A stretch of DNA of 64,000 bases, taken from contig NC_134298.1 in NCBI RefSeq assembly GCF_949628215.1, forward strand, positions 310,001-374,000. Reading direction: 5' to 3'. A program made the position numbers and the translations under genes. This DNA is from Phalacrocorax aristotelis (taxonomy: Eukaryota; Chordata; Aves; Suliformes; Phalacrocoracidae). The notes beneath the pieces are model-generated. The model was given only the letters and a program-made list of their open reading frames with translations, made no database searches and was not told the origin of the DNA. How positions within the stretch are numbered: position 1 is the first letter of the stretch; the number at the start of each line of letters is the position of its first letter. Below, piece after piece: positions 12,400 through 22,860 of this stretch.

Positions 12400-13330
12400 G
12401 AGCCCATTCCTTCCCCCGGCCCGTTTGTGCAAACAGGCTTCAAAGCCTTGCATGAGCAGCGGGAACTTTCTGCCGGGTACGTGCGGTCCCGGAGATGGGG
12501 GGGCGGGAGGGGGCTCCCTGCCGCTGAAGGGCTTTGAAACATCAGCAGGGGCTCCGGCAGCGGCCGAGGCGCCTCCGAGAGACGCGGCATTGAAAATACA
12601 ACCCAAAACAAGAACCGACCCGCTGTTGCCCGACGTTTTGCCGCGCGGCAGCAGCAGCAGCAGCAGGAGCAGCAGCAGGAGCCGCCGCGGCGCGGAGCCG
12701 AGCGGCCCCGATGGCCCCGCCGGGCCCGGCCGCCCACCCCGCTGCCGCCCGCCCCGCTCCGCGCCCGGCCCCGGGGCTGCGCGGGGGGGCTGGGGGGGGA
12801 AGGGCTCCGCCGGGAGCGGGAAGGGGCGGCTGGGGCCGCTCAGGGGGGGCCGCGGCTCCCGCCGAGCCCCGGCGCGAAGCGGGCGCCCCTTCCCATCCCC
12901 GGGAGAGCGAAGCTGGCTCCGAACCGCCCAGCCGCGCTCCCGCCGCGGCTCCGGAGGGCTTCGAGCGTGGCGAAACGCGCCCGGGCCCTGCCTTTTTCGG
13001 GCCCTGGAAGCGCGTTTGCTGCCCAGAGGCGGCGGGAGCGGGCTGAAGGGCTCCGCGGGGCGGGGGCGGCGCGGGAGCTGCACGCAAAGCTTTGGCTCCG
13101 CCCGGGGGCTCGCGGGGCTCAAGGGCAGCACCCCCTGCCCCGGCAGGGCCGCCACGGCGCCCCCCGAGGCAAAGCCGCCGGCGCAGCCTGCTTCGAGTGC
13201 CCCGGCTGCGCCCACCGAACACCCCGAGGGGCTCAGTTTTATTGGGGGCGGCCATCGCAGCCTCCGCGGCCTCGGCGTGTTTGGCGCTGCCGGCCGGACT
13301 GGCTGCTGCCCTGAAATCTGATTAACCGTC
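12400..13330. promoter_or_regulatory. CpG island, probable promoter
   Basis: The segment is very rich in G, C and CpG, with GC-box-like GGGGCGGGG runs and long stop-free frames on both strands that simply reflect lack of A and T. It lies upstream of both the FGFR3-like and AHCTF1-like exons on the minus strand, so it may hold their non-coding first exon. A bidirectional promoter is possible. No TATA box is obvious. Confidence 0.65.
12647..12680. repeat. CAG/AGC trinucleotide run in CpG island
   Basis: About ten GCAGCAGCAG-type triplets, interrupted by AGGAGC, lie inside the CpG island. They translate as poly-Ser, poly-Ala or poly-Leu in the long chance frames. The run is potentially length-variable. 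Confidence 0.85.
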
Positions 13331-16277
13331 ACGCGGACCTGGCTGTGCTGATGGTGATCTGGTCACTGTCGTAGCTATGGTTTGGGATAGCGCGCTCACC
13401 TCAGAGACCCCCGGCATGGCTGAGCTGCCTCAGCGACATGCATCAGTCACCGCTGACAAGCGATGCGAGCTGCTTCGTGCAGAGAAGGCCCAGCGCCGCT
13501 TTCATCCCCCTTGACGGCGCAGCTCATTCCCCAAGGGCAGATGCCCGTAGTGCCAGAGCTGACAGCGCCCTGCACAGCGGCCCCAACAAACCTGCGCAGC
13601 AGTCCAGCCGAGGCTGTTGGGGTCCGAGGAAAAGCCAGGGCGTGGGGAGGTCGGGCTTTCAGCGAGGGCATACGGCAGGGATCACTCGCTACCGCCGTGA
13701 GGGCTTGGAGCTCGTGCTGTTGCTGCTGCGACCTGACACCTTTAGCAGGCACAGAGGCTCCGACACCTCAGCGCTGCTGCGTTGTGTGGGGAAGCACTGA
13801 GAGAGGGCTGCGGCGAGGAAATCCTCCATGTCAGCGGAGACCCTCGCCCGGGCCTGGGGCGAAAAGCAGGCATATAAATAAAACGTGGTTATTCCGCTGT
13901 CACTGGGATGGCATGGCAGCGCGTCAGAGTGCACGATGTCTGCTCTCACAGCTGCTGTGCCGCAGGTGCCGGGAAATCAATGCAAATAAACCCAACAGCA
14001 GCAGCATAATTATAACACGGCATGGGGAGTTGTCGCCGTCCTTGGTTTGCAGATGACTTTCTGCAAAAGCAGGGCCTAATTCTGATCTCACGTAAAGTCA
14101 GCAGGGTAAGAGCAACACCCGTTACTGTCACTGCTATGATCCCCACTTCCCACAGGGAAGCAGCAAAGGAGGATCAGGGGCTTTCCTAAGCCCACAGCTA
14201 CAGCAGAAATGTAAGCGAGAGCTCAGGGCACTTTCCCACACGGTGACCGCGCTTCAGGGGTGCCACAGGGACTGTTCCTCCGTGCCAGGTGAAGGCAAAT
14301 GCTGCCGTGATGCTCCTGGAGCGCAGTCACAGGATGGAAACGGCCGGTCTGGACGCAGAGAGTTTTAAGGTTGCTGGGAGGTGTGAAGGTCTGCATCTGG
14401 GATCAAGTCAGCTCAGCCCTTTACGGTTTTGAACTGCTTTTCATGTGGAGGAAAACTAAAAGCTTATAACACTGGGAAGCCCTTTACAGCAGGAAATGAA
14501 AGGGCTATTGAGACACTCCTGCCTGAAGGAACTTCAAGGTTTGCAGCTTTCCCGTGGGTGGGATGTTTTGAGGTTTCCCCATTATTAACCTCTGGTGCAG
14601 CACACTCCCGTGGGGCTGGGGAGCACAGATCCGATTAAGCGCAGATTTGCTGATGCCACGTTGTCACCGCGGTGGCCACCGTAAGAGAGCCCCGGATGTA
14701 GTGCTGTGCAGCAGAAGCTACATCCCTGGACTGTGTCTCAGCCGCTTTCTTACTATACAAATATCTGTGTACGTAGAGTAGTAAAGCCTGCACAACACAG
14801 CTGCATTTCTTTTAGGACTGCTGTGCCATAAGCCACATCTTAGCCCCAAAGTTTTCCTTCCCCCTCAAGCGCGGAGCGTGCACTGCCCTTCATGCAGGGA
14901 TACTCTCACTGCCAATGTGTTTGTTCTCCTTTTCCCCTTTATAACCATTCCCTTCCCGGAGCTTTCTATTTGCTGACGCCCTTAATACCCAGAGCTGTCA
15001 GGGATGAAAACCAAAGCCCTGCCGGCAGCTCAGGGAGGGTGAGCGGCTGCCCTTTTCCAAGCAAGCGGCTGAAATACAACACAGTCAGTGGTGCTCTCAG
15101 TGTCCACGCCTGTCACTGTCACGCTCCCACAGCACCTCCATTTGCCCAGACCCTGCCGGGGGCTCAGCCACCGAGAGCAGCTGTCCTGGGAAAGAGACTG
15201 GGGGGGCCTTGCAGGCCCTGGGGGTGTTGGCATGGCCCAGGCCCCTCTCTCCCTTCATCCCCTCTCCAAAGCCCTGCCTGGGAAGGAGGCTGCTCATCTC
15301 TCTCGGGAAGTGCAACCTGTTGGTAGTCTTAAAAGAGGTTAAATGCAGCCTCTGTGGGGTCTGGTATGCCCATGCAGCCCCCTCAGGGCAGCCTCACAGA
15401 ACTTGCTTCCTCAGCAGGCACAAAGCGATACCTGAATCAATACTGAGCTGCAGCAAAGTGATGAAGCAGGAAAAAATTCCGTGCAAGTCTTCATACTCTG
15501 GGCAAGTTTGATGCGAGATGTGGTCACGCGAGGCTCTCAGTAGGATCAGGTTAGGAGCGCACAATAAATACCGCCAGCTGTCCCCTGCAGCACTGGGGCT
15601 TGTTAGCTGACTTGTGAGCCAGGCTGAGCGTTGCAGTAAGGAGCCGTTCCTCCGGCCCCAGGGACCGTTACGCGCTCACCCGAGGCTGAAGTGAAGCATG
15701 GGTTCAGAGCTCAGTGTCAGCGTGCCTGGGCAGAAGCCCAAGCTGCCACCCCTTTGCATCCAAGGGGTAAGTGCCATCAGTGGGTGCAGACGCTGGGGTG
15801 CATTTTCCAGAGCTCATGGCATTCTCTGTTTATACCAACACGGTGCATTAGAATGGCTAAGCCGCGCTTTATTAGCTCGCCAGCCCAAAGGGCTGTGATT
15901 CAGGCTGATAGTGGTGTTGCTCAGTGGGGTGAGAGCTGGTTACAGCACAGCCTCATCCTGTGGGATTTGTTTCCCACCAAACAGCGGGGACAGATGAGGA
16001 ACAGAGGGCTCTGCAAGGGGCGAGTTGTTCGATCTGAAGTGAAACACGAAGGCACAAGTGAGCTGGAGCAATGCACTGAGTCCCTCCTGCCAGAGCTGCG
16101 TACGGGGAGGTGCTGGCAGAGGGGAGATAATTTGGCAGCCTGGAGAGCAAAGCAGGCACTTGGAGGAAGCGGAGAGAGAAAGAAACAAGAACAACTGGCA
16201 AGAGCCTGTGGAGGGTGTGAGAGGCAAAGATTTAAAATCAGACCTTGAAATAATGCTGACTCAGCACAGCTGCTGCA
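13331..16277. other. No gene recognised
   Basis: Moderately GC-rich single-copy-looking DNA between the CpG island and the duplicated segment. Open frames such as 15691-16248 (plus, 185 codons) show no domain, signal peptide or membrane segment that I recognise, so none is called. Confidence 0.4.
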
Positions 16278-16847
16278 CGCTATTGCCAATGGTGAAGAGC
16301 CACAGGGATTTTTAGAAGCAAAACCAACAAGCAAACCAACAAAAAAACAGCTGGGTGATTTTTTTTCCCCTCAGCTTGGTTACTTTTCCCCAGCCCTGGC
16401 CACTCTGCAAGGCAATGCTCGTCACCCATATCAGGGTGCAGGATTGGGCTCAGGGCAGGGCTTTTGCAGGCAGCACATTTCTTGTTCCCAGTAACGCAGT
16501 CGCTGGGCATTGATCAACAAATGGGGCAGTTGCCCAGAATTACCATTCTTGCTCTCTTCCCAGTTCCCATCACTTTTGATTTTCCTTCCTCTTTCTTTCT
16601 CTGTCTGACTCTATTTTCTAACTCCTCCCTGTCTGTCCTACAGCCTGATGCTATGTTTTCCTTTCCCTACACCTCTCTCCCGCTCCCTGGCCGCCTCCTT
16701 CCTCTGTCACCGTGTCCTGGTTGCCTGGTTCCCCTCTGTGCTGCCGCCTGTCCCCTCTCTCCCGCCTGTATTCCCCGCTCAGCTGGCCCTGCTGCTCTCG
16801 GGGCCTCCGTCCTGCTCCCCGGCCCCTTCTGCTCCTCCTGCGTGAAC
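16278..16847 (+). repeat. Duplicated segment, copy A
   Basis: This block recurs at 34208-34640 (copy C) and in part at 25025-25290 (copy B). The left part, starting CTATTGCCAATGGTGA, matches B. The right part, from TTCTAACTCCTCCCTGTCTG to the last GCTCCTCCTGCGT, matches C with only a few substitutions over about 260 bp. In copy C this right part leads into a CpG island. Here it stops exactly where the satellite begins, so copy A is a promoter-flank fragment cut off by the array. Confidence 0.9.
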
Positions 16848-18817
16848 CCTGAAACTCACGGTTTGGGACCTAAAAAGGAGGCAATGAGTGTTAAAATAGG
16901 GGTTTGGATGCTGAAAGCGAGTCTTTGGGTGTTACAAATGAGGCTTTGGCTGTTAAACGAGGGCTTTGGTTCCTAGAAGCGAGGGATTGGCTGTTAAAAA
17001 TGAGGCTTTGAGCCTTGATAAAGGGGTTTGGACCCTGAAAGGGAGGGTTTGGGACCTAAAAATGATGCTTTGAGCCTTAAACGACGGATTTAGACCCTAA
17101 ACGTGAGGCTTTGTGACATAGAAATGAGGCTTTGACAGTAAAAAAGACAGGTTTGGACCCTGACAGTGAGGGTCTGGGTGTTAAAACTGAGGCTTTGAGA
17201 GTTAAAAAGAGGGATTTGAACCCTGAAAGTGAGGATTTGGGTGTTAAGAAAGAGGCTTTGAGCCTTAAAACAGGGGTTTGGACTCTGAAACTCACGGTTT
17301 GGAACGAAAAAATGACTGAGCATTAGAAGACCAGATTAGATGCTAAAAGTGAGGGTTTGGGACCTAAAAATGAGGCTTTGTCCCTTAAAAGTAGGGGTTT
17401 GGACCCTAAAACTGAAGATTTGGAATTTAAAACTGAGGCTTTTAGCCTTTAAAGAGGGGTGTGGGACCCTGAAAGTGAGGGTTTGGGACCAAAAGATGAG
17501 GCTTTTAGCCTTAAACAAGGGGTTTGGACTCTAAAAGGTGAAGCTTTGGAAAAAAAAAATGATGATTTGACCATGAAAGGACTGGAGTCGCTGCTAAAAG
17601 TGAGGGTTTGGAACCTAAAGAAGAGGCTTTGAGCGTTAGAAGAAGGGTTTGGACGTTGGAAGTGTGGCTTTGGGTGTTAAAACTGAGGCTTTGAGTGTTA
17701 AAAGGGGGCTTTGGACCCTGAAAGTGAGGGTTTGGCCCTTACAAATGAGGCTTTGAGCTTTAAAACAGGGGTTTGGACCCTAAAAGTGAGGTTTGCAGTC
17801 TTAACTATAAGGCTTTGAGCATTAAAAGCTGGGTTTGGACAATAAAAGGGAGGCTTTGGAACTTAAAACTGAGGCTTTTAGCCTTAAAATGAGAGGTTTG
17901 GACCCTCAAAGTGAAGGTTTGGAACCTAAAAATGAGGCTTTGAGTGTAAAAGACAGGTTTAGACCCTACAAGTGAGGTTTTGGGACTTTTACATGAGGCT
18001 TTTAGCCTTAAAAGAGGGGTTTGAACCCTGAAACGCACAGTTTGGAGAGAAAAAAAGATGGTTTGAGCATTAAAGGACCGGATTTGAATGCTAAAAGTGA
18101 GCGTTTGGGACCTAGAAGTGAAGCACTGAGCTTTAAAAGAGGGGTTTGGACCCTAACAGTGAGGGTTTGGGTGTTAAAAATGAGGCTTTGAGCCTTAAAC
18201 GAGAGGTGGGACCCTAAAACCCACAGTTCGGAATGAAAAAATGAAGGCTTGAGCTTTACAAGACAGGATTCAAGTCTAAAAGTGAGGGTTTGGGACATAA
18301 AAATAAGGCTTTGAGCCACGAAAAGGAGTGGTTTGGACTCTAAAACGCATGGTTTGGAACGAAACTATGACAGTTTGAGCATTAGAAGACCGGATTTGAT
18401 GCTAAAATTGAGGGTTTGGGACCTTGAAAGGAGGCACTGAGCATTAAAAGAGGGGTTTGGACGCTGGGAGTGTGGCTTTGGGTGTTAAAAATGAGGCTTT
18501 GAGCTTTAAAACAGGTGTTTGGTTCCTAAAAGCAAGGTTTGCGGTCCTGACTATAAGGCTTTGAGCGTTAAAAGAGGGGTTTGGACAATAAAAGTCAGGA
18601 TTTGGCTGTTAAAACTGAGGGTTTGTCCCTAAAAAGGAGGAATTCGGACCCTAAAAGTGAAGGCTTGGGATATAAAAATGAGGCTTTGCACGGAAAAGAT
18701 AGGTTTGGAGCCTCAAAGTGAGGGTTTGGGACCTAAAAATGAGGCTTTGACGCAGAAAAGGTAAGTTTGGAGACCAAAAGGCGGGGTTGGGGACCTAAAT
18801 ATAATGCCTTGAGCCCA
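16848..18817 (+). repeat. 21-bp-unit minisatellite, forward arm
   Basis: This is a tandem array of diverged ~21-bp units of the form GAGG-C/G-TTTG, about five variable bases, then TAAAA. Three unit types alternate (roughly GAGGCTTTGAGCCTTAAAA, GGGGTTTGGACCCTGAAAG and GAGGGTTTGGGACCTAAAA), giving a higher-order unit near 63 bp. Because 21 is seven codons, many stop-free stretches carry a seven-residue periodicity, but these peptides look like a by-product. A recurring variant has an ACGCAYGGTTTGGAACGAAA block (about 17285, 18030, 18345). Short T and A tracts recur about every 10-11 bp. Confidence 0.96.
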
Positions 18818-19310
18818 TGTGCTGGTTTTGGCTGAGAAGGGGTTAATTCTCCTCACCATGGGGGGCAGCTGCCTTTCCAGCTTCCCACGCTCTGCGGCGT
18901 GGGGGGGGGGTGGGGTGGGGCTGGGAGGGGCGGGGCCGCGGTGGGGGCGGCTGACCCCGACTGGCCAGTGGCATGTTCATTCCATACCACGTGACACCAC
19001 GACCAGTATATTAACGGGGGGGCGCCAGTTGCGGCGCGGCGTGGGGTCGGTGGGTGGTGAGCGACTTTGGTGGTTTGTTTCGGTGGTTCGTTCCCCCTCT
19101 CCCCTCCATTCCCCCCACCCGGGGCTTTGCAGCCCTCGTGGTTCTCCTTTCCATTGCATTTCTGTTGTTGTTGCTTTTAATTTTAATTATTAAACTGTTC
19201 TTATCCCAACCCACGAGCCAACCCAACCCCTTCTGATTCTCTCCCCCATCTACTGGTGGGGGAGTGACCGAGTGACTGTGTGGGGTTGAGCTGCCGGCTA
19301 AACCACGACA
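18818..19310 (+). mobile_element. Solo ERV LTR inserted in the satellite
   Basis: The 493-bp element begins TGTGCTGGTTTTGGC and ends AAACCACGACA, with TG...CA ends. Its U3 has CATTCCATACCACGTGA and AGTATATTAA (TATA-like), and the 3' part has TTAATTATTAAACTGTTCTT. It shares this layout with the LTRs at 42608, 47408 and 48081. It splits the satellite cleanly. The flanks GCCCA and GCCCT are a near-perfect 5-bp target duplication. No internal retroviral sequence remains, so it is a solo LTR formed by LTR-LTR recombination. Confidence 0.88.
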
Positions 19311-19588
19311 GCCCTAAAGGATGGATTTAGACACTAAACATGAGGCATTGCAATAAAGAAATGAGTCTTTGACAGTAAAAAAGAAAGGTCTGGACCCTAA
19401 CAGTAAGGGTTTGGGACATCTAAATGAGGCACTGAGCGTTAAAAGAGGGGTTTGGACCCTGAAAGTGAGGTTTTGGCTGTTAAAAATGAGGGTTTGTCCC
19501 TAAAAAGGAGGAGTTTGGACTGTGAAAGTGAGGGTTTGGGACTGAAAAATGAGGCTTTGAGTATTGAAAGACGGGCTTGGGACATAAA
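19311..19588 (+). repeat. 21-bp-unit minisatellite, forward arm continued
   Basis: The same array in the same orientation resumes directly after the LTR (GCCCTAAAGGATGG), showing that the LTR inserted into a pre-existing array. Confidence 0.95.
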
Positions 19589-22465
19589 ACAATCCCTTTT
19601 AGCATCGAATCCAGCCTATTAATGCTCAAACCGTCCTTTTTCCATTCCAAACTGTGCATTTTAGAGTCCAAAGAACTTGTTTAAGGCTCAAACCCTCATT
19701 TTTAGGCCCTGACTTTCAGGGTCCAAACCCCCCTTTTAACACTCAAAGCCTCATTTCTAGGTTCCAAAGTTTCACTTTTAGCACCCAAACCCTCACTTTT
19801 AGGTACCAAGACCTCATTTTTTATGTTCAAAGCCCTATTCCCACCAGCAATGCCTTATTTTTAGATCCCAAACCCTCGCTTTCAGGGTCCAAACCCTCAC
19901 TTCTAATGCTCAATGCCTCCTTTTAAGGTCCCAAACCCTCCCTTTTAGCATCCAAACCCTCACTTTGGTACCAAAACCTCATTTGTAATGTCCAAAGCCC
20001 TATTTTCACCTGCAAACCCTTATTTGTAGATCCCAAACCCATACTTTCAGGGTCGAAACGCCTCTTTTAAGGCTCAAAGCCTATTTTAGGTCCCAAACCC
20101 TCTTTTTTTTTGTTCCAAACCCCTGTTTTAAGGCTCAAAGCCTCATTTTTACCCCCCAAACCCTCGCTATCACGGTCCAAACCTGTCTTTTAGGTTCAAA
20201 GTCTCAGTTTTAGGTCCCAAACCCTCACTTTTAGGGTCCAAATATGTCTTTTAGGTTTAAAGCCTCATATTTAGGTCCCAAAGACTGACTTTCAGGGACC
20301 AAACCCCTCTTTTAAGGCTCAAAGCCTCATTTTAAGTCCCAAACCCTCATTTTTTGTTTTCCTAACCCCTGTTTTAAGGCCAAAAGCCTTCTTTTTATAT
20401 CCCAAACCCTCACTTTCAGGGACCAATCCCCTCTAGTAAGGAATAAAGCCTCATTTTTAGGTGCGAAACCCTCACTTTTCCGGTCCAAACCTGTCTTTTT
20501 TAGGGTCAAACCCTCATTCTTAGGTCCCAAGCCCTCACTTTTAGGGTTCAAACCCCAGTTTTAAAGCTCACAGCCTCAGTTTTACCACCCAAACCCTCAC
20601 TTTCAGGTGCCAAAAGCTCATTTTTACTCTCCGAAGCCCTCTTTACACTCACAAAGCCTCAGTTTTAGGCCCCACAGCCTCACTTTCAGGGTCCAAAGCC
20701 TCACTTTTAAATCTCAGTGCCTCCTTTTAAGGCCCCAAACCCTCCCTTTTAGAATCGAACCCACTCTATTAATGCTCAAACCGTCATTTTTTCATTCTAA
20801 ACTGTGCATTTGAGTCCAAACCCCTTGTTTAAGGCTCAAAGCCTCATTTTTAGGTGCCAAACCCTCACTTTCACATCCAAACCTGTGTTTTAGGTTCAAA
20901 GCCTCAGTATACGTTCCAAAGTTTCACTTTTAGCATCCAAACCCCTCTTTTAGGTTCACAGCCTCAGTTTTAGATCCCAAACCCTCACCTTTAAGGCTCA
21001 AAGTCTTATTTTAAGTCCCAAACCCTCATTTTGGGGGTTCCAAACCCCTGTTTTAAGGCTAAAAGCCTCATTTTTAGGTGCCAAACCCACACTTTCAGGG
21101 TCCAAACACCTCTATTAAGGAATAAAGCCTCATTTTTAGGTCCCAAACCCCCACTTTTCAGGTCCAAACCTGTCTTTTTTAGGTTCAAACCCTCATTCTT
21201 AGGTCCCAAGCCCTCACTTTTAGGGTTCAAACCCCAGTTTTAAAGCTCACAGCCTCAGTTTTACCACCCAAAGCCTCACTTTCAGGGTCCAAACTCCTCT
21301 TTTAATGCTTAATGCCTACTTTTAAATTACCAAACCCTCACTTTTAGGTACCAAAACCTTGTTTTTTCATTTCCAAAGCCCTATTTTCTCATGCAAAGCC
21401 TCATTTAGAGGTCCCAAACCCTCACTGTTCAGGTCCAAACCTGTCTTTTCTACTATCTAGCCTCATTTGTATGTTGCAAAGCCTCATGTTTAGGGTCTAA
21501 ATCCGACTTTTAAGCCTCAAAGCCTTCTTTTTAGGTCCCAAACCCTCATTTTTTTGTGTTCCAAGCCCCTCTTTTAAGGATAAAAGCCTCATTTTTATGT
21601 CCCAAAGCTTCACTTTCAGGGTCCAAATCCCTCTTTTAACTGTCAAAGCCTCAGTTTTAAGTTCCAAACCATCCCTTTCATTGTCCAAACCCTTCTTTTA
21701 ATGCTCAAAGCCTTATTCTTAGGACCGTAAACCTTCACTTTTAGGGTTGAAACCCCTGTTTTAAAGCTTAAAGCCTCATTTTTAACACCCAAAGCCACAC
21801 TTTCAGCATCCAAACCCCGCTTTTAACGCTCAGTGCCTCCTTTTAAGGTCCCAGACCCTCACTTTCAGGGGCCAAACCCCTCTTTTAACTCTCAAAGCAT
21901 CATTTAGAGGTCCCAAGCCCACACTTTCAGGGTCCAAACCTGTCCTTTTTACTCTCAAAGCCTCTTTTATATCTTGCAAAGCCTTACGTTTAGGGTCCAA
22001 ACCCCTCTTTTAAGGCTCAAAGCTTCATTTGTAGGTTCCAAAGTTTCACTTTTAGCATCCAAACTCTCATTTTTCATGTCCGAAGCCCTCTTTTCACATG
22101 CAAAGCCTCATTTTCAGATCTCAAAGTCTCCCTTTTAGGCTCCAAACCTGTCTTTTAAGTCTCAAAGCCTCATTGTCAGGTCCCAAACCCGCATTTTTAA
22201 ATTCCAAACCCTCCCTTTTATTGTCCAAACCCCTCTTTTAAGGCTCAAAGCCTCTTTTTTAGGTCCCAAAGACTCACTTTAAAGCACCCAAAACCCTCTT
22301 TTAACATGAAAGCCTCATTTTTAACACCCAAAGCCTCACGTTCAGCTCCTAAACCCCTCCTTCAAGGATTATGGCCTCATTTTTTGGTGTCAAACCCTCT
22401 ACGTTCATGGCCCAGGCCCGTCTTTTACCACTCAAAGCCTCAGTTTTAGGTCCCGACGCGTCACT
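19589..22465 (-). repeat. 21-bp-unit minisatellite, inverted arm
   Basis: From about 19589 the unit appears as its reverse complement (GGTCCCAAACCCTCACTTTT, AAGGCTCAAAGCCTCATTTT). The variant block of the forward arm also occurs here inverted (19615-19665 and 20755-20815), so the arms are homologous and not independent arrays. Within this arm a stretch at about 20315-20600 is repeated at about 20994-21290, a longer period near 679 bp. The array ends at a CpG-rich segment. Confidence 0.95.
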
Positions 22466-22489
22466 TTTAGGGCAGTTACTCGCCTCACT

Positions 22490-22860
22490 GCTGCGGCCGC
22501 TCCCTGGCAGGCAGGCAGGCATGCGCAGGCGCCACGGCGTTCCCTGGGGGCTCCGGAGACACGCGCTGCACGGCGTCCATCGGAGGTGCGGGGTCGATGG
22601 CGCTCACGCCGCGAGGGCTGGTTTTGTTCCTCCTCCTCCGCTGCCTCTGCTTCCTCCTCCTGGGACAGGCCTTCCTCCTGCGCGGGTGCGGGGAGGGGCT
22701 CCGTGGCGTGCGCGCAGAGGCGGGCAGCCCTTGGCCTCGCTGCTCCGGCTCCTCTCCCTTCCCGGCACGCCGGGCACGCGAAGGCCTGAGAGCCCGGCGC
22801 AGTGTGGGCCAGCTGCAGGGGCCCTGCTTTTATAGGTCCCGAGCAACAGCGAGGTGGCTC
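22490..22860. promoter_or_regulatory. CpG-rich promoter candidate next to satellite
   Basis: GC- and CpG-dense DNA directly abuts the right end of the satellite. On the minus strand it has a good TATA box. Long overlapping frames exist on both strands (plus 22597-22905 starts with a hydrophobic leader, MALTPRGLVLFLLLRCLCFL), but there is no recognised domain and the opposite strand is equally open, so no gene is called. Confidence 0.45.
22827..22834 (-). promoter_or_regulatory. TATA box
   Basis: TATAAAAG on the minus strand (context GACCTATAAAAGCAGGG). Transcription would start near 22800 and run left through the CpG-rich block into the satellite. The layout resembles the CATAAAAG promoter of the CCDC81-like gene. 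Confidence 0.45.

Noticed and set aside
12382-13332. Long frames of 237-316 codons on both strands in the CpG island.
   Set aside because: They are Pro/Ala/Gly/Arg-rich on both strands at once, as expected from GC-rich DNA without stops. No domain is visible.
17077-21688. Open frames of 60-100 codons within the satellite on both strands.
   Set aside because: They follow from the 21-bp unit. Frame-shifting indels occur between units and no start context or splice signal supports translation.
16848-22465. Interstitial telomere repeat (TTAGGG-like words occur in the array).
   Set aside because: TTAGGG appears only as part of the ~21-bp unit (TTTTAGGGTCCAAACC) and never as consecutive hexamers.
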